64,000 nt of DNA, from the NCBI GenBank assembly GCA_003240625.1, contig QFMX01000002.1, positions 62,001 to 126,000 of the forward strand, written 5' to 3'. The notes under the pieces are model-generated. The model searched no databases and was not told the origin of the DNA. It was given only the letters and a program-made list of their open reading frames with translations. This document shows positions 25,559-34,346 of the stretch, in pieces (position 1 is the first letter of the stretch; each line of letters opens with the position of its first letter). The stretch comes from Sphingomonas taxi (GTDB lineage: Bacteria; Pseudomonadota; Alphaproteobacteria; Sphingomonadales; Sphingomonadaceae). A program made the position numbers and the translations under genes.

Positions 25559-26694
25559 GCTGAGTCTTTCGAAGGCAGGGCGCGAAGGCCGATGAGGGGA
25601 CGGAGCGGCGCGATGCTGCGACCGATCCAGTAGAAGGCGACGCAGCCGGCGATCGTCGCAGCCAGCAGGCCCGCGAACTCCACCCCGCCCGGCAGGCCGG
25701 CGGGGAGCAGCGCGTACATGACGAGGACGATGATCGTCTGGTGGATCAGGTAGAACGGGAACACCGCCTCGGTCAGCATCGGCCGCCAGCGATGATCGCG
25801 GTTCCAGTGGCGCTCGGCGATCCCGATCAGCGCGACGATCGCGCCCCATTGCTCGACCGCGTGCGCGATGCCGTAGGGCGTGTAGACCCAGCGCGGGGTC
25901 GGGACATCCGCCGGCCAGCGCAACTCGATGCCGATGATGCAGAGATAGCTTAGCAGCGCCGCGATCGCGCCGAACTTCCACCAGCGGCCGATCGCCGCCA
26001 TCGCCGGCTCGGACCGCGCAAGGCCGAAGCCGAACAGGAAGGCGGGGAAATAGGTAACGTGCGCGATCCAGTCGCCCCACAGAGCCTGCGTATCGCCGAC
26101 CATGCGCATCCACCAGGCATGGACGAACACGAGCCACGCGATCGGCAGCAGGACGACCGCCCAGCCGCCGAACACTCGGTCGAACGCGCGTTGCAGCCAG
26201 TCGCCGCGGACGATGATCACCCCGAGCGTCAGAATGGTGGTGTAGACCCAGAGATAGACGACGAACCAGAGGTGGTTCCACGTCGGCAGCGACAGCCCGG
26301 CGAGCGTGTCGAAGCGGAAATAATCGTGTGTCCAGAACGTCCAGTAGCTGCCGGCATAGCCATGCTTCGTGACCAGCTCGACCCAGGGTTGCGGCGGTAC
26401 GATCACCGCGATCCCGAACAGGAGCGGCACGAGCAGCCGGTTGCAGCGATTGGCGAAGAATCCGGCGGTGCCGCTCGACCGGGCGAGCAGCGCGCGGCTG
26501 GCATAGCCCGAGACGACGAACAGCAGCGTCAGCCGCCACGCGTTGCTCGCCAGCATCGGCAGTCGCACCCAGTTCTCGACATGGAGCGACTTCACGTGGA
26601 AGTTCCACGGCACGAAGACCATGCCGATATGATAGACGATCAGCAGGGCGAACGCGCCGATCCGCAGCCAGTCCATGCCGAAATGCCGGTTCAT
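25555..26694 (-). CDS. Membrane acyltransferase, type 3 family
   Basis: 379 residues with about ten transmembrane helices. The N-terminal DWLRIGAFALLIVYHIGMVF has the conserved Arg and His of acyltransferase-3 (OpgC/OafA-like) proteins, and FPFYLIHQTIIVLVMYAL near the end is the second family signature. These proteins move acetyl, succinyl or other acyl groups from the cytoplasm onto glycans or lipids outside. The size and start resemble the OpgC/MdoC-like group. First gene of the coupled minus-strand operon; no glycan gene is adjacent, so the acceptor is unknown. Confidence 0.88.
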   Translation of the reverse strand: MNRHFGMDWLRIGAFALLIVYHIGMVFVPWNFHVKSLHVENWVRLPMLASNAWRLTLLFVVSGYASRALLARSSGTAGFFANRCNRLLVPLLFGIAVIVPPQPWVELVTKHGYAGSYWTFWTHDYFRFDTLAGLSLPTWNHLWFVVYLWVYTTILTLGVIIVRGDWLQRAFDRVFGGWAVVLLPIAWLVFVHAWWMRMVGDTQALWGDWIAHVTYFPAFLFGFGLARSEPAMAAIGRWWKFGAIAALLSYLCIIGIELRWPADVPTPRWVYTPYGIAHAVEQWGAIVALIGIAERHWNRDHRWRPMLTEAVFPFYLIHQTIIVLVMYALLPAGLPGGVEFAGLLAATIAGCVAFYWIGRSIAPLRPLIGLRALPSKDSA

Positions 26695-26775
26695 CGCGCG
26701 GCCCTACGGGGCGGGGGCCGGTGCCGCAAGCGCAGGACGGGCGAGGTGGTGTGTGGGACCGACCGGTATCCCTGC

Positions 26776-26901
26776 AATCCTCCCCCGCAAGGGGGGGGTG
26801 GCTGGCCCTAGCCAGACGGAGGGGGAGGAAAGGCAAACCTCTGTTCCGTGTCCGCCCCCTCCGTCACCTTCGGTGCCACCTCCCCCTGGCGGGTGAGGAT
26901 C
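26776..26901. repeat. REP-like palindrome, CCTCCCCCTGGCGGG type
   Basis: Ends AATCCTCCCCCGCAAGGGGG and CCTCCCCCTGGCGGGTGAGGAT, with inner CCAGACGGAGGGGGAGGA and CCCCCTCCGTC complementary. Same family as 17293-17416. Confidence 0.85.
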
Positions 26902-26925
26902 GTGCAAACGGTGTTTCGGGCCGGT

Positions 26926-27447
26926 TCAACCCTTCATGCGCGGCGTGCCCATGAAGTCGCGCTTGCCGATCGGTACGCCCTGCGCGCGCAGGATCGCGTA
27001 GGCCGTCGTGGCGTGAAAATAGAAATTGGGCTGCGAGAACGACAGCAGGAAGTTCGCGCCGGTGAACGGCATCACGAACGTGCCGAACTCGAATTTCGTG
27101 TCGTTGTCGGCGAGCGCATCGAACGCCTCGCGGTCGATCGCTTCCAGCGTGGCGATCGCATCGCGCAGGACGCTATGGAGCCCAGCGAAATCGGTCGGCC
27201 AGGGCGACCGGTCGGGCGAGAAGGTGCCACAGCGGACGCCTTCGATCCCGCCGACGGAATGCGCTGCGCACGACTTCACCTGATACCCGAACGGCAGCAT
27301 GTCGTCGGCGAGCTTCGCGTCGATCAGCGTCGCGGGCTCGATCCCGCGCTCGACCGCGAACGCCTCCGCCTTGTCGAGCAACGCGTCGACCGCGCGGAGG
27401 ATCTGGAGGTTCGAGGGGATCGTCGCATCGTAGAGGGAAAGCGTCAT
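26926..27447 (-). CDS. DUF1993 family protein
   Basis: 173 residues from the ATG at 27447, which has AGGAG about 8 nt upstream. The sequence LYDATIPSNLQILRAVDALLDKAEAFA, then LADDMLPFGYQVKSCAAHS, and FYFHATTAYAILRAQGVPIGKRDFMG match the DUF1993 pattern, a four-helix DinB-like fold with conserved His residues. Function unknown; members are small cytosolic proteins. Divergent from ispG across about 130 bp. Confidence 0.85.
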   Translation of the reverse strand: MTLSLYDATIPSNLQILRAVDALLDKAEAFAVERGIEPATLIDAKLADDMLPFGYQVKSCAAHSVGGIEGVRCGTFSPDRSPWPTDFAGLHSVLRDAIATLEAIDREAFDALADNDTKFEFGTFVMPFTGANFLLSFSQPNFYFHATTAYAILRAQGVPIGKRDFMGTPRMKG

Positions 27448-27577
27448 CGACCGGGCTCCTATGTGTCGCGCCGCTATGGCCGACGTTGGCCGCACCCGCC
27501 AGCGCCGTCCCGTCAGCGATGTTCCGTTTCACCGCGCAAGTCGCTATATACGGCTGCGAACCCCCCGAGGAATCCCC

Positions 27578-28714
27578 ATGTCCCTTCGTCCCTGGCGCGA
27601 TATCACCCGCCGCAAGAGCCGCCAGATCATGGTCGGCAACGTCCCCGTCGGCGGCGATGCGCCGGTCACGGTGCAGACGATGACCAACACGCCGACCGAC
27701 GACGTGCGTGCGACCGTCGACCAGATCCGGCGCTGCGAAGAGGCGGGCGTCGACATCATCCGCGTGAGCTGCCCCGACGTCGAATCGACCACCGCGCTGA
27801 AGCAGATCGTCCGCGCCAGCCGCGTGCCGATCGTCGCCGACATCCATTTCCACTACAAGCGCGCATTGGAAGCGGCCGATGCGGGCGCGGCGTGCCTGCG
27901 CATCAACCCGGGCAATATCGGCTCGGCGGCGCGCGTGAAGGAGGTCGTGGACGCGGCGAAATCCAACGGCTGCGCGATCCGGATCGGCGTCAATGGCGGC
28001 TCGCTCGAGCGGCACCTGCTCGAGAAATACGGCGAGCCGTGCCCCGACGCGCTGGTCGAGTCGGCGCTCGATCACATCAAGCTGCTGCAGGATCACGACT
28101 TTCACGAGTTCAAGGTCGCGGTGAAGGCGTCCGACCTGTTCCTCGCGGTCGCGGCGTATCAACAACTCGCCGAGCAGGTCGATTGCCCGCTGCATCTCGG
28201 CATCACCGAGGCGGGCGGGTTCGTCGGCGGCACGGTCAAGTCGGCGATCGGGATGGGCAGCCTGCTCTGGTACGGCATCGGCGATACGATCCGCGTGTCG
28301 CTGTCGGCCGAGCCCGAGGAGGAAGTCCGCGTCGGCTTCGAAATCCTCAAAGCGCTCGGCATCCGCAACCGCGGCGTCCGCGTCGTATCCTGCCCGTCTT
28401 GCGCGCGACAGGGCTTCGACGTGATCCGCACGGTCCAGGCGCTGGAAGAGCGGTTGCAGCACATCCGCACGCCGATGTCGCTCTCGGTGCTCGGCTGCGT
28501 CGTGAACGGCCCGGGCGAGGCGCGCGAGACCGACATCGGCATCACCGGCGGCGGCAACGGCAAGCACATGGTGTACCTGTCGGGCGTCACCGACCATCAC
28601 GTCCAGGACGCCGACATGGTTGACCACATCGTCCGCCTGGTCGAGGCCAAGGCGGCGGAAATCGAAGCTGCGGACGAGGCGATGGCGGCACTGGTGCCGG
28701 TGGCGGCGGAATAG
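27578..28714 (+). CDS. ispG: 4-hydroxy-3-methylbut-2-enyl diphosphate synthase
   Basis: Iron-sulfur enzyme of the non-mevalonate isoprenoid pathway, converting MEcPP to HMBPP. The ATG at 27578, with CGAGGA just upstream, gives 378 residues. TIM-barrel motifs include QTMTNTPTDDVRATVDQI and RINPGNIGS; the 4Fe-4S cysteines are in SCPSCARQGFDV and LGCVVNGPGEARETD. A longer frame to 27461 would run through the promoter region. Confidence 0.97.
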   Translation: MSLRPWRDITRRKSRQIMVGNVPVGGDAPVTVQTMTNTPTDDVRATVDQIRRCEEAGVDIIRVSCPDVESTTALKQIVRASRVPIVADIHFHYKRALEAADAGAACLRINPGNIGSAARVKEVVDAAKSNGCAIRIGVNGGSLERHLLEKYGEPCPDALVESALDHIKLLQDHDFHEFKVAVKASDLFLAVAAYQQLAEQVDCPLHLGITEAGGFVGGTVKSAIGMGSLLWYGIGDTIRVSLSAEPEEEVRVGFEILKALGIRNRGVRVVSCPSCARQGFDVIRTVQALEERLQHIRTPMSLSVLGCVVNGPGEARETDIGITGGGNGKHMVYLSGVTDHHVQDADMVDHIVRLVEAKAAEIEAADEAMAALVPVAAE

Positions 28715-28750
28715 GGGACGTGGTAGGTTACCACCTCGCTGGAGGTGTTC

Positions 28751-29038
28751 ATGACCTATCACGCTAAAGTCGTCAGTGGGCAGATCGCTCTGCCTCTCGA
28801 ACTGCGCCGCGATGCAGGAATCGAAGATGGCGACTCGCTGGTCATCGAAATCAACCCGGACGGCGGTCTGACGATGAAAACCTATGCGCAGGTCGTACGC
28901 GAAGTGCAGGCCGAATTCCGATCGATGGCCAAGCCTGTCGATCGTGATTTGGTCGATGAGCTGTTGGCGGAACGTCGCGCCGATGCGGTTCGCGAAAATA
29001 CCGAGATCGAGGACTGGCGGGCACGGCATACCGCGTGA
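28751..29038 (+). CDS. AbrB/MazE-fold antitoxin (VapB-like)
   Basis: 95 residues from the ATG at 28751, with GGAGG 5 nt upstream. The N-terminal half (AKVVSGQIALPLELRRDAGI..GDSLVIEI) is the swapped-hairpin AbrB DNA-binding fold. The C-terminal half is charged and helical and would wrap around the toxin. It probably neutralises the PIN protein encoded next and represses their shared promoter. Start GTG of the toxin overlaps its stop. Confidence 0.88.
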   Translation: MTYHAKVVSGQIALPLELRRDAGIEDGDSLVIEINPDGGLTMKTYAQVVREVQAEFRSMAKPVDRDLVDELLAERRADAVRENTEIEDWRARHTA

Positions 29039-29415
29039 CCGTCGTTTTCGACGCGTCCACCATATTGGCGATCCTGAAGAACGAGCCCGGTGCGGATGTC
29101 GTGATAGAGCATGCGCGCGGGGCGATGCTGTCGAGCGTCAATCTGGTCGAGGTGCGCAGCAAGCTGTTCGAGATCGTGTCCGACGTCGAGGCAGTGATCG
29201 CGAATCTCGATCGGCTCGAGATCGTGATTATGCCCTTCACTGTAACCCAGGCTAAGATTGCCGCAGATCTGTGGCCTATCGTCAGAGGCAAGAACGTGTC
29301 GATTGCCGACCGGGTCTGCCTGGCCTTGGCGATCGATCAGGCCGCGACCTTGTGGACTGCGGACAAGGATTGGGTGACGCTCGGCCTCGATCTGGATATT
29401 CGCCTGTTCCGATGA
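29035..29415 (+). CDS. PIN-domain ribonuclease toxin (VapC-like)
   Basis: 126 residues from a GTG overlapping the antitoxin stop. The acidic PIN residues are visible: the first Asp in VVFDASTILAIL, a Glu in NLVEVRSKL, an Asp in SIADRVCLALAI and an Asp in TADKDW. VapC proteins cut tRNA or rRNA loops with Mg. The protein is complete and looks catalytically intact. Its stop overlaps the start of an EamA permease, so toxin and permease are on the same message. Confidence 0.9.
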   Translation: MTVVFDASTILAILKNEPGADVVIEHARGAMLSSVNLVEVRSKLFEIVSDVEAVIANLDRLEIVIMPFTVTQAKIAADLWPIVRGKNVSIADRVCLALAIDQAATLWTADKDWVTLGLDLDIRLFR

Positions 29416-30311
29416 CCTCGCGCACAGTTTCGCCCGCCCTGGCCTTTGCGGTCGCCGCGCTTGGCATCGGACTGTTCTCCATGATGGATGCGGTGATGAA
29501 GTCGCTCGTCCTGGTGATCGGCGTCTATAACGCGCTGCTCTGGCGGCAGATGGTGAGCGTCGGGCTGGGCGCGATCGCGTGGAAGCTCGGGAACAGCGGG
29601 CCACCGTCCGGGCGGGCGTTGAAGTTGCACTTAGCGCGCGGGCTGGTGACGACCGCGATGGCGGTGCTGTTCTTCTGGGGGCTGGCACGCGTACCGATGG
29701 CGCAGGCGATTTCGCTGACCTACATCGCGCCGATCCTCGCGCTGCTGCTCGCGGCGGTTACGCTGGGCGAGCGCGTCGGGTGGAAGACGTTCGTCGCGTC
29801 GGTCGCGGCGCTTGGCGGCGTGCTGGTGGTGATGATCGGGCAGGGACGCGAAGTGCCTGGACCCGAGACGTTCCACGGAACGCTCGCGATCCTCGGCTCG
29901 GCGGTGTTGTATGCGGTTAACCTGGTGATCGCGCGGCTGCAGAGCCAGGCCGCGCGGCCGGGCGAGATCGCGTTCTTCCAGGCTCTTGTCATCACCGCGA
30001 CGCTGGCGCTGGCAGCGCCGTGGCTCGCGGTGGTGCCCGAAGCCGCGCAATGGCCCAAGCTCCTGCTCGCCGCGGGGCTCGCCACCGCGTCGCTGTGGCT
30101 GCTCGGCTGGGCGTACGCGCACGGCGACACCGGATTCCTAGCGACCACCGAATATACCTCGTTCGTCTATGCAGCCGTGCTGGGTTTCCTGGTGTTCGGC
30201 GAGCGGGTATCGGCGTTCACGCTGGCAGGCGCGGCGATCATCGTCGTCGCGTGCCTGTACGCGGCGCGGCGGCGTGACATCGCGCAGAGTTCGATCGAGG
30301 CCAGTGCATGA
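29412..30311 (+). CDS. EamA/DMT-family permease
   Basis: 299 residues with ten transmembrane helices in two EamA repeats (about 5-135 and 150-290), the second ending VFGERVSAFTLAGAAIIVVACLYAARRR. Drug/metabolite transporters of this type export amino acids or other metabolites; the substrate is unknown. The ATG at 29412 overlaps the toxin stop (ATGA); an upstream start would lie inside the toxin gene. Stop overlaps the GNAT gene start. Confidence 0.9.
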   Translation: MTSRTVSPALAFAVAALGIGLFSMMDAVMKSLVLVIGVYNALLWRQMVSVGLGAIAWKLGNSGPPSGRALKLHLARGLVTTAMAVLFFWGLARVPMAQAISLTYIAPILALLLAAVTLGERVGWKTFVASVAALGGVLVVMIGQGREVPGPETFHGTLAILGSAVLYAVNLVIARLQSQAARPGEIAFFQALVITATLALAAPWLAVVPEAAQWPKLLLAAGLATASLWLLGWAYAHGDTGFLATTEYTSFVYAAVLGFLVFGERVSAFTLAGAAIIVVACLYAARRRDIAQSSIEASA

Positions 30312-30784
30312 CCCATATCCGTCCCGCCACCCACGCCGATGTCGGCACGATCCTACGCTTCGTCCGCGAACTCGCGTCGTTCGAGCGCGAGCCCGATGCG
30401 GTCGAGGCGACCGAACCGATGCTCGAAGAGGCGCTGTTCGGGGAAAAGCCGGCAGCCGAGGCTCTGATCGCGGAGAACGAGCACGGCCCGCTGGGCTTCG
30501 CGTTGTTCTTCCACAATTTCTCGACCTGGACGGGCAGGCGCGGGCTGTATCTCGAGGATCTGTACGTCACGCCGGAAGCCCGCGGGCAGGGGGTCGGCGG
30601 TGCGCTGTTGTCGCATCTCGCCGGCATGGCGCTCGATCGCGGGTGCGCGCGGTTCGAATGGTCGGTGCTCGACTGGAATGCCGATGCGATCGCGTTCTAC
30701 CGGAAGGTCGGCGCGGTCGGGATGGAGGACTGGACGATCCAGCGGATGTCCGGGGATGCGCTGGTGAAGCTAGCGGGGCGGTAA
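30308..30784 (+). CDS. GNAT-family N-acetyltransferase
   Basis: 158 residues of the GNAT fold. THIRPATHADVGTILRFVREL is the usual first strand and helix, and LYVTPEARGQGVGGALLSHL contains the acetyl-CoA pyrophosphate loop (RGQGVGGAL). YLEDLYV and WNADAIAFYRKVGA resemble the spermidine/spermine or thialysine acetyltransferase subgroup, so a polyamine- or diamine-like substrate is a reasonable guess. Coupled by ATGA to the EamA gene. Confidence 0.9.
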   Translation: MTHIRPATHADVGTILRFVRELASFEREPDAVEATEPMLEEALFGEKPAAEALIAENEHGPLGFALFFHNFSTWTGRRGLYLEDLYVTPEARGQGVGGALLSHLAGMALDRGCARFEWSVLDWNADAIAFYRKVGAVGMEDWTIQRMSGDALVKLAGR

Positions 30785-30835
30785 GAGGGCCACCGCCGCG
30801 AACAGTATTGGGACTCGCCCGCGCCCACACTATCC

Positions 30836-30933
30836 CCGTCATTCCCGCGGAGGCGGGAACCCATATCGGCTAGCTTCACCCTTAGGTCGCGAGCGTCGGA
30901 GATTATGGATCCCCGCCTGCGCGGGGATGACGG
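30836..30933. repeat. REP-like palindrome, GTCATTCCCGCGG type
   Basis: 30-nt arms 30836-30865 and 30904-30933 with four mismatches, around a 38-nt interior. It lies between the convergent GNAT and ppa genes. Confidence 0.88.
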
Positions 30934-30997
30934 TGGAGTAGGTTTTTGAAAGATGTACGCCCCAGATCGATCCGGGGCGACGATCATACCGGCGGGA

Positions 30998-31576
30998 TCA
31001 CCGCCCCGCGGCGTCGTCCGAATTCATCGGCTCCTTGCCCTTCGCCTTCTCGGCCTCGTAGCGCTCGATCGCCTCGACCGTGATGCGCTTGGCTTCCTCG
31101 GCGTCGCCCCATTTGCCGACGCGGACCCACTTCGTCTTCTCGAGGTCCTTGTAGTGCGTGAAGAAGTGTTCGATCTGCTCGAACACGATTTCGGGCATGT
31201 CGGCACGCTCGCCGATGTTGGCGTAATAGGGGAACACCGCGTCGACCGGCACGCAGACGAGCTTCTCGTCGCCGCCGGCTTCGTCCTCGAGGTGCAGCAC
31301 CGCGATCGGGCGCGCGCGGACGACGCAGCCGGGAATGAACGGCGAGCGCGCGATCACGAGTGCATCCAACGGATCGCCATCGGGGCTCAGCGTGTGCGGG
31401 ACGAAGCCGTAGTTCGCGGGATAGCGCATCGGCGTGTGGAGGATGCGATCGACGAACAGCGCGCCCGAGGCCTTGTCGAACTCGTACTTCACCGGCTCGC
31501 CGCCGGTCGGCACTTCGATGATGACGTTCAGGTCTTCCGGCGGGTTCTTGCCGGTCGGGATGAGATCGATACGCAT
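30998..31576 (-). CDS. ppa: Inorganic pyrophosphatase
   Basis: Hydrolyses pyrophosphate released in biosynthesis. From the ATG at 31576 (AGGA upstream) it has 192 residues, with N-terminal NVIIEVPTGGEPVKYEFDK, the metal site DGDPLDALV, PIAVLHLEDEAGGDEK and the C-terminal HFFTHYKDLEKTKWV typical of family I soluble enzymes. A longer frame to 31633 covers a hairpin and is less likely. Confidence 0.96.
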   Translation of the reverse strand: MRIDLIPTGKNPPEDLNVIIEVPTGGEPVKYEFDKASGALFVDRILHTPMRYPANYGFVPHTLSPDGDPLDALVIARSPFIPGCVVRARPIAVLHLEDEAGGDEKLVCVPVDAVFPYYANIGERADMPEIVFEQIEHFFTHYKDLEKTKWVRVGKWGDAEEAKRITVEAIERYEAEKAKGKEPMNSDDAAGR

Positions 31577-31597
31577 GGCGGTCCTTTCGAATATGAC

Positions 31598-31634
31598 GGT
31601 GCCGGCGCTCCTCGTCTGGGGAGCGGCCGGCACC
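31598..31634 (-). terminator. Strong hairpin between M61 peptidase gene and ppa
   Basis: On the minus strand GGTGCCGG-C-CGCTCC pairs with GGAGCG-CCGGCACC (14 bp, one bulge, 8-nt loop). No T-run follows, so it could be a factor-dependent terminator, an mRNA-stabilising stem or a processing site 22 nt before the ppa start. Confidence 0.4.
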
Positions 31635-31650
31635 GGTAGATTTCAAAGGC

Positions 31651-33564
31651 TCAACGCGGCGTCAGCAGCTTGTCGAGCCCGCCGTCACCTGTACCCACCT
31701 TCTGCAGGCGCGGATAGCGCGGCCCGTCATGGTAATCGAGCGTGATATCCCGGAATCGGTCATTGTTCTTGACCGTCAGGCGAATCGGCACCTTCGTCCC
31801 CTTTGCCGCCAGGATCGCCGCCTTGATCCGGTCGGACGAGTACGCCTCGCTGTTGACCGCCTCGATCTCGGTACCGACGTCGATGCCCGCCTTGAACGCC
31901 AGGCTGTCCCAGATCGACGAGGTCACGACGCCCTCCTTGTTGATCACCATGCCCAGCGAATAGCTGACATCGGTGCCACGCGTCTTCTCCGCCTGCTTCA
32001 GATACGGGCTCTGCTCGGGGCCATAGACCAGCTTGTAGCCGTTCATCGCGAAGCCGTTGATCGGCGCAGGCTTGCCGGTTTCGGTCAGCCGCGTGTTGAG
32101 GAACGTCGCCCAGTCATAGGGGACGATCCCGTTCAGCGTCTTGGCGACGTCAGCGAAGGTGTAGGTAAGCTCGCCGTAATCGCCGTCGCGGACGCCGAAG
32201 AACGCCTTGGCGAAATCGTCGATCGACTTGGTGCCGTTCGACTTCTGACGGAGCATCGCGTCGACCTCCATCCAGACCATCAGGCCCTCGTTGTAATAAT
32301 CCTCGGAGCGCTGCCAGCTGGTCCAGCCCTTCGGCTTGCGAGCCGAGATCACCGGATCGTTGGTCGTATCGATCAGCGGACGCCACTGGCGGCCGGGTGC
32401 GGTGTCGTAGATGCCGAGGATCGAGGCATAGCCGTCGAGCGTGTCCTGCTTGCTAACCAGCCCCGAGCGCGCCTGGAGCACATAGCCCCAGAACTGCGTC
32501 TGGCCTTCGTACACCCACAACAGCGAATCGCGCATCGGTGTGCGGAAATCAGGGGTCCAAAGGTCGGCACCGCGCCTGAACTTGCCGTCCCAGCTATGCG
32601 TGAACTCATGCGGCAGCAGGTTCCGCGCGGCGGCGCCCGTGTCCCACTCGGTGAAATACCCCGGGCGGACGCCGTTCTCGGAACTGCGATGATGCTCGAG
32701 GCCGATCCCGCCGAGCTGGTCGGTGATCGACAGCAGGAACTCGTAGCGATCGTAATGCTGTGCGCCGAACGTCTTCACCGCCTGATCGACGAGCCGCTTG
32801 TGCGCGTCGATCTGCTCGGGCTTTGCCGCGAGCTGGTCGGGGCTGTCGGCGAACACGTTGAGGCCGACGCGCGGGGAGAGCGGCCAGACCTTCCCGTATT
32901 TGCCCGCCAGCGTCGGCGAATCGACGAGGATCTCGTAGTTGGTCGTGTCGTAGCTGTAGGTCGAGCCCGACACCTTGGCCGGCACCGCACCAGCCGCGGT
33001 CCAGCCGGTCGGATAGGTCGCGGTCATCTTGATCGGGATCTGGCGCGTGAAATAGCCCGCCGGATACAGGCTGACGAGGTTCGGCTGGAGGCTGATCATC
33101 GTCGGGGGCATCACCACGCGGCCCTGATCGGGCTTGGTCGCGGAGATGAACTGGAACTCGGCCACCAGGGTCTTCACACCGGTGGGCACGTCGATGTGGA
33201 AGGCGAACACGTCGACCGGATCACGCGTCCAGGGCACGATCTTGCCGTTCGCGCGGATCACGAGGCCGGCGAGCTTCTCGATCTCGCCGCGCGGGGAATG
33301 CGCGCCGGGTAGCCACTTCGGATAGAGCAGCGCCATCGGCCCCGCCTTGGCGACCGGGATCGTCTCCTTCACGCGGAAGATGCCGCGCTCGGTATCGGTC
33401 GCGTCGACGTCGAGCAGCAGCGTGCCCGGATAGGGCGTGTCGACCGCGTCGGGGATGGTGTCGACGAACGGCACCGGCTGCGGCGCGGTGTTGCCGGCGG
33501 GAACCTGCGCGACTGCAGGAAGTGCAGACGCGAGCAGGGATGCGACGAGAAGCTTGCGGATCAA
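31651..33564 (-). CDS. M61 glycyl-aminopeptidase family protease
   Basis: 637 residues with a signal peptide (about 1-20). The zinc motif HEFTH (319-323) lies in LLPHEFTHSWDGKFRR and the downstream Glu is in WVYEGQTQFWGYVL (E353). A C-terminal PDZ domain (about 530-615) follows. M61 peptidases remove N-terminal Gly or Ala from peptides. Exported, so it would act in the periplasm. It is in line with ppa but separated by 74 bp and a hairpin. Confidence 0.92.
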   Translation of the reverse strand: MIRKLLVASLLASALPAVAQVPAGNTAPQPVPFVDTIPDAVDTPYPGTLLLDVDATDTERGIFRVKETIPVAKAGPMALLYPKWLPGAHSPRGEIEKLAGLVIRANGKIVPWTRDPVDVFAFHIDVPTGVKTLVAEFQFISATKPDQGRVVMPPTMISLQPNLVSLYPAGYFTRQIPIKMTATYPTGWTAAGAVPAKVSGSTYSYDTTNYEILVDSPTLAGKYGKVWPLSPRVGLNVFADSPDQLAAKPEQIDAHKRLVDQAVKTFGAQHYDRYEFLLSITDQLGGIGLEHHRSSENGVRPGYFTEWDTGAAARNLLPHEFTHSWDGKFRRGADLWTPDFRTPMRDSLLWVYEGQTQFWGYVLQARSGLVSKQDTLDGYASILGIYDTAPGRQWRPLIDTTNDPVISARKPKGWTSWQRSEDYYNEGLMVWMEVDAMLRQKSNGTKSIDDFAKAFFGVRDGDYGELTYTFADVAKTLNGIVPYDWATFLNTRLTETGKPAPINGFAMNGYKLVYGPEQSPYLKQAEKTRGTDVSYSLGMVINKEGVVTSSIWDSLAFKAGIDVGTEIEAVNSEAYSSDRIKAAILAAKGTKVPIRLTVKNNDRFRDITLDYHDGPRYPRLQKVGTGDGGLDKLLTPR

Positions 33565-33646
33565 GGAAGGGCCTTCCGGCTGAGAGACGATGTTACAAGG
33601 TGTAATCGTCGGAAAGGGCAGCCGTCCAGTCCTTTACAGGAGGAGA

Positions 33647-34297
33647 TCAACTACTCCCGAGCACGTTGATCGTGAACGCCAGCACGCCGATGTTGAACAC
33701 GAACGCCGCCATGCTCTGGCCGAGCGCCGCTTTGCGCACCCGACGCGAGGTGATCTGCACGTCGGAGGTCTGGAACGTCATCCCCAGCGTGAACGCGAAA
33801 TAGGCGAAGTCCCAGTAATCGGGCTCGTCGCAGTTCGGGAAGTCCAGTCCCTTCGCGTCCTTCCCGTCATCGTCGTCGCTGTAATAGAGATGCGCATAGT
33901 GCAGCGTATAGATCATGTTCGAGAACAGCCACGCGAGCGCCAGCGTCGCGATCGTCAGCGCGATTCCGACCGCGTCGTTCTTGCCCTGCAATTCCTTGGC
34001 GACCGCGACCAGGATGACCAGCATGATCGTCCCGCTGAACCCGAGCAACACCGCGCGGTTGGCGTCGTTCTCCTCGGCGGCGCGGCGCATGCGCTCGGCG
34101 CTGGCGTTGCGGAACAGCGTAGAGACCGCGATCAGGAACACGACCGCACCGACGTCGAACGCCGCCATCGTGCCGCGTCCGAGCCCCAATCGCGGGATCA
34201 GCGCGACCAGCCCGATCGCGAAGACCAGCACGAATAGGACGAAGCGCGGCGGGGCCACGCGTTGTCCAAGGCCCCAATATCTGGGTTTGTCGTTCAT
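33647..34297 (-). CDS. DUF1345 membrane protein
   Basis: 216 residues with five or so hydrophobic helices. The central FAYFAFTLGMTFQTSDVQITSR motif near the last third is the hallmark of DUF1345 proteins. The loop between helices is very acidic (YYSDDDDGKD). Function unknown. Divergent from hisS with 49 bp between starts, so promoters overlap. Confidence 0.88.
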   Translation of the reverse strand: MNDKPRYWGLGQRVAPPRFVLFVLVFAIGLVALIPRLGLGRGTMAAFDVGAVVFLIAVSTLFRNASAERMRRAAEENDANRAVLLGFSGTIMLVILVAVAKELQGKNDAVGIALTIATLALAWLFSNMIYTLHYAHLYYSDDDDGKDAKGLDFPNCDEPDYWDFAYFAFTLGMTFQTSDVQITSRRVRKAALGQSMAAFVFNIGVLAFTINVLGSS

Positions 34298-34346
34298 GCC
34301 ACAGCGCTAGCGCTTCGGGAGGACGTCGCCTAGATACGCGCGCATC

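Noticed and set aside
31729..33312. 527-residue plus-strand ORF opposite the M61 peptidase
   Set aside because: Arg/Asp/His-rich shadow without recognisable motifs.
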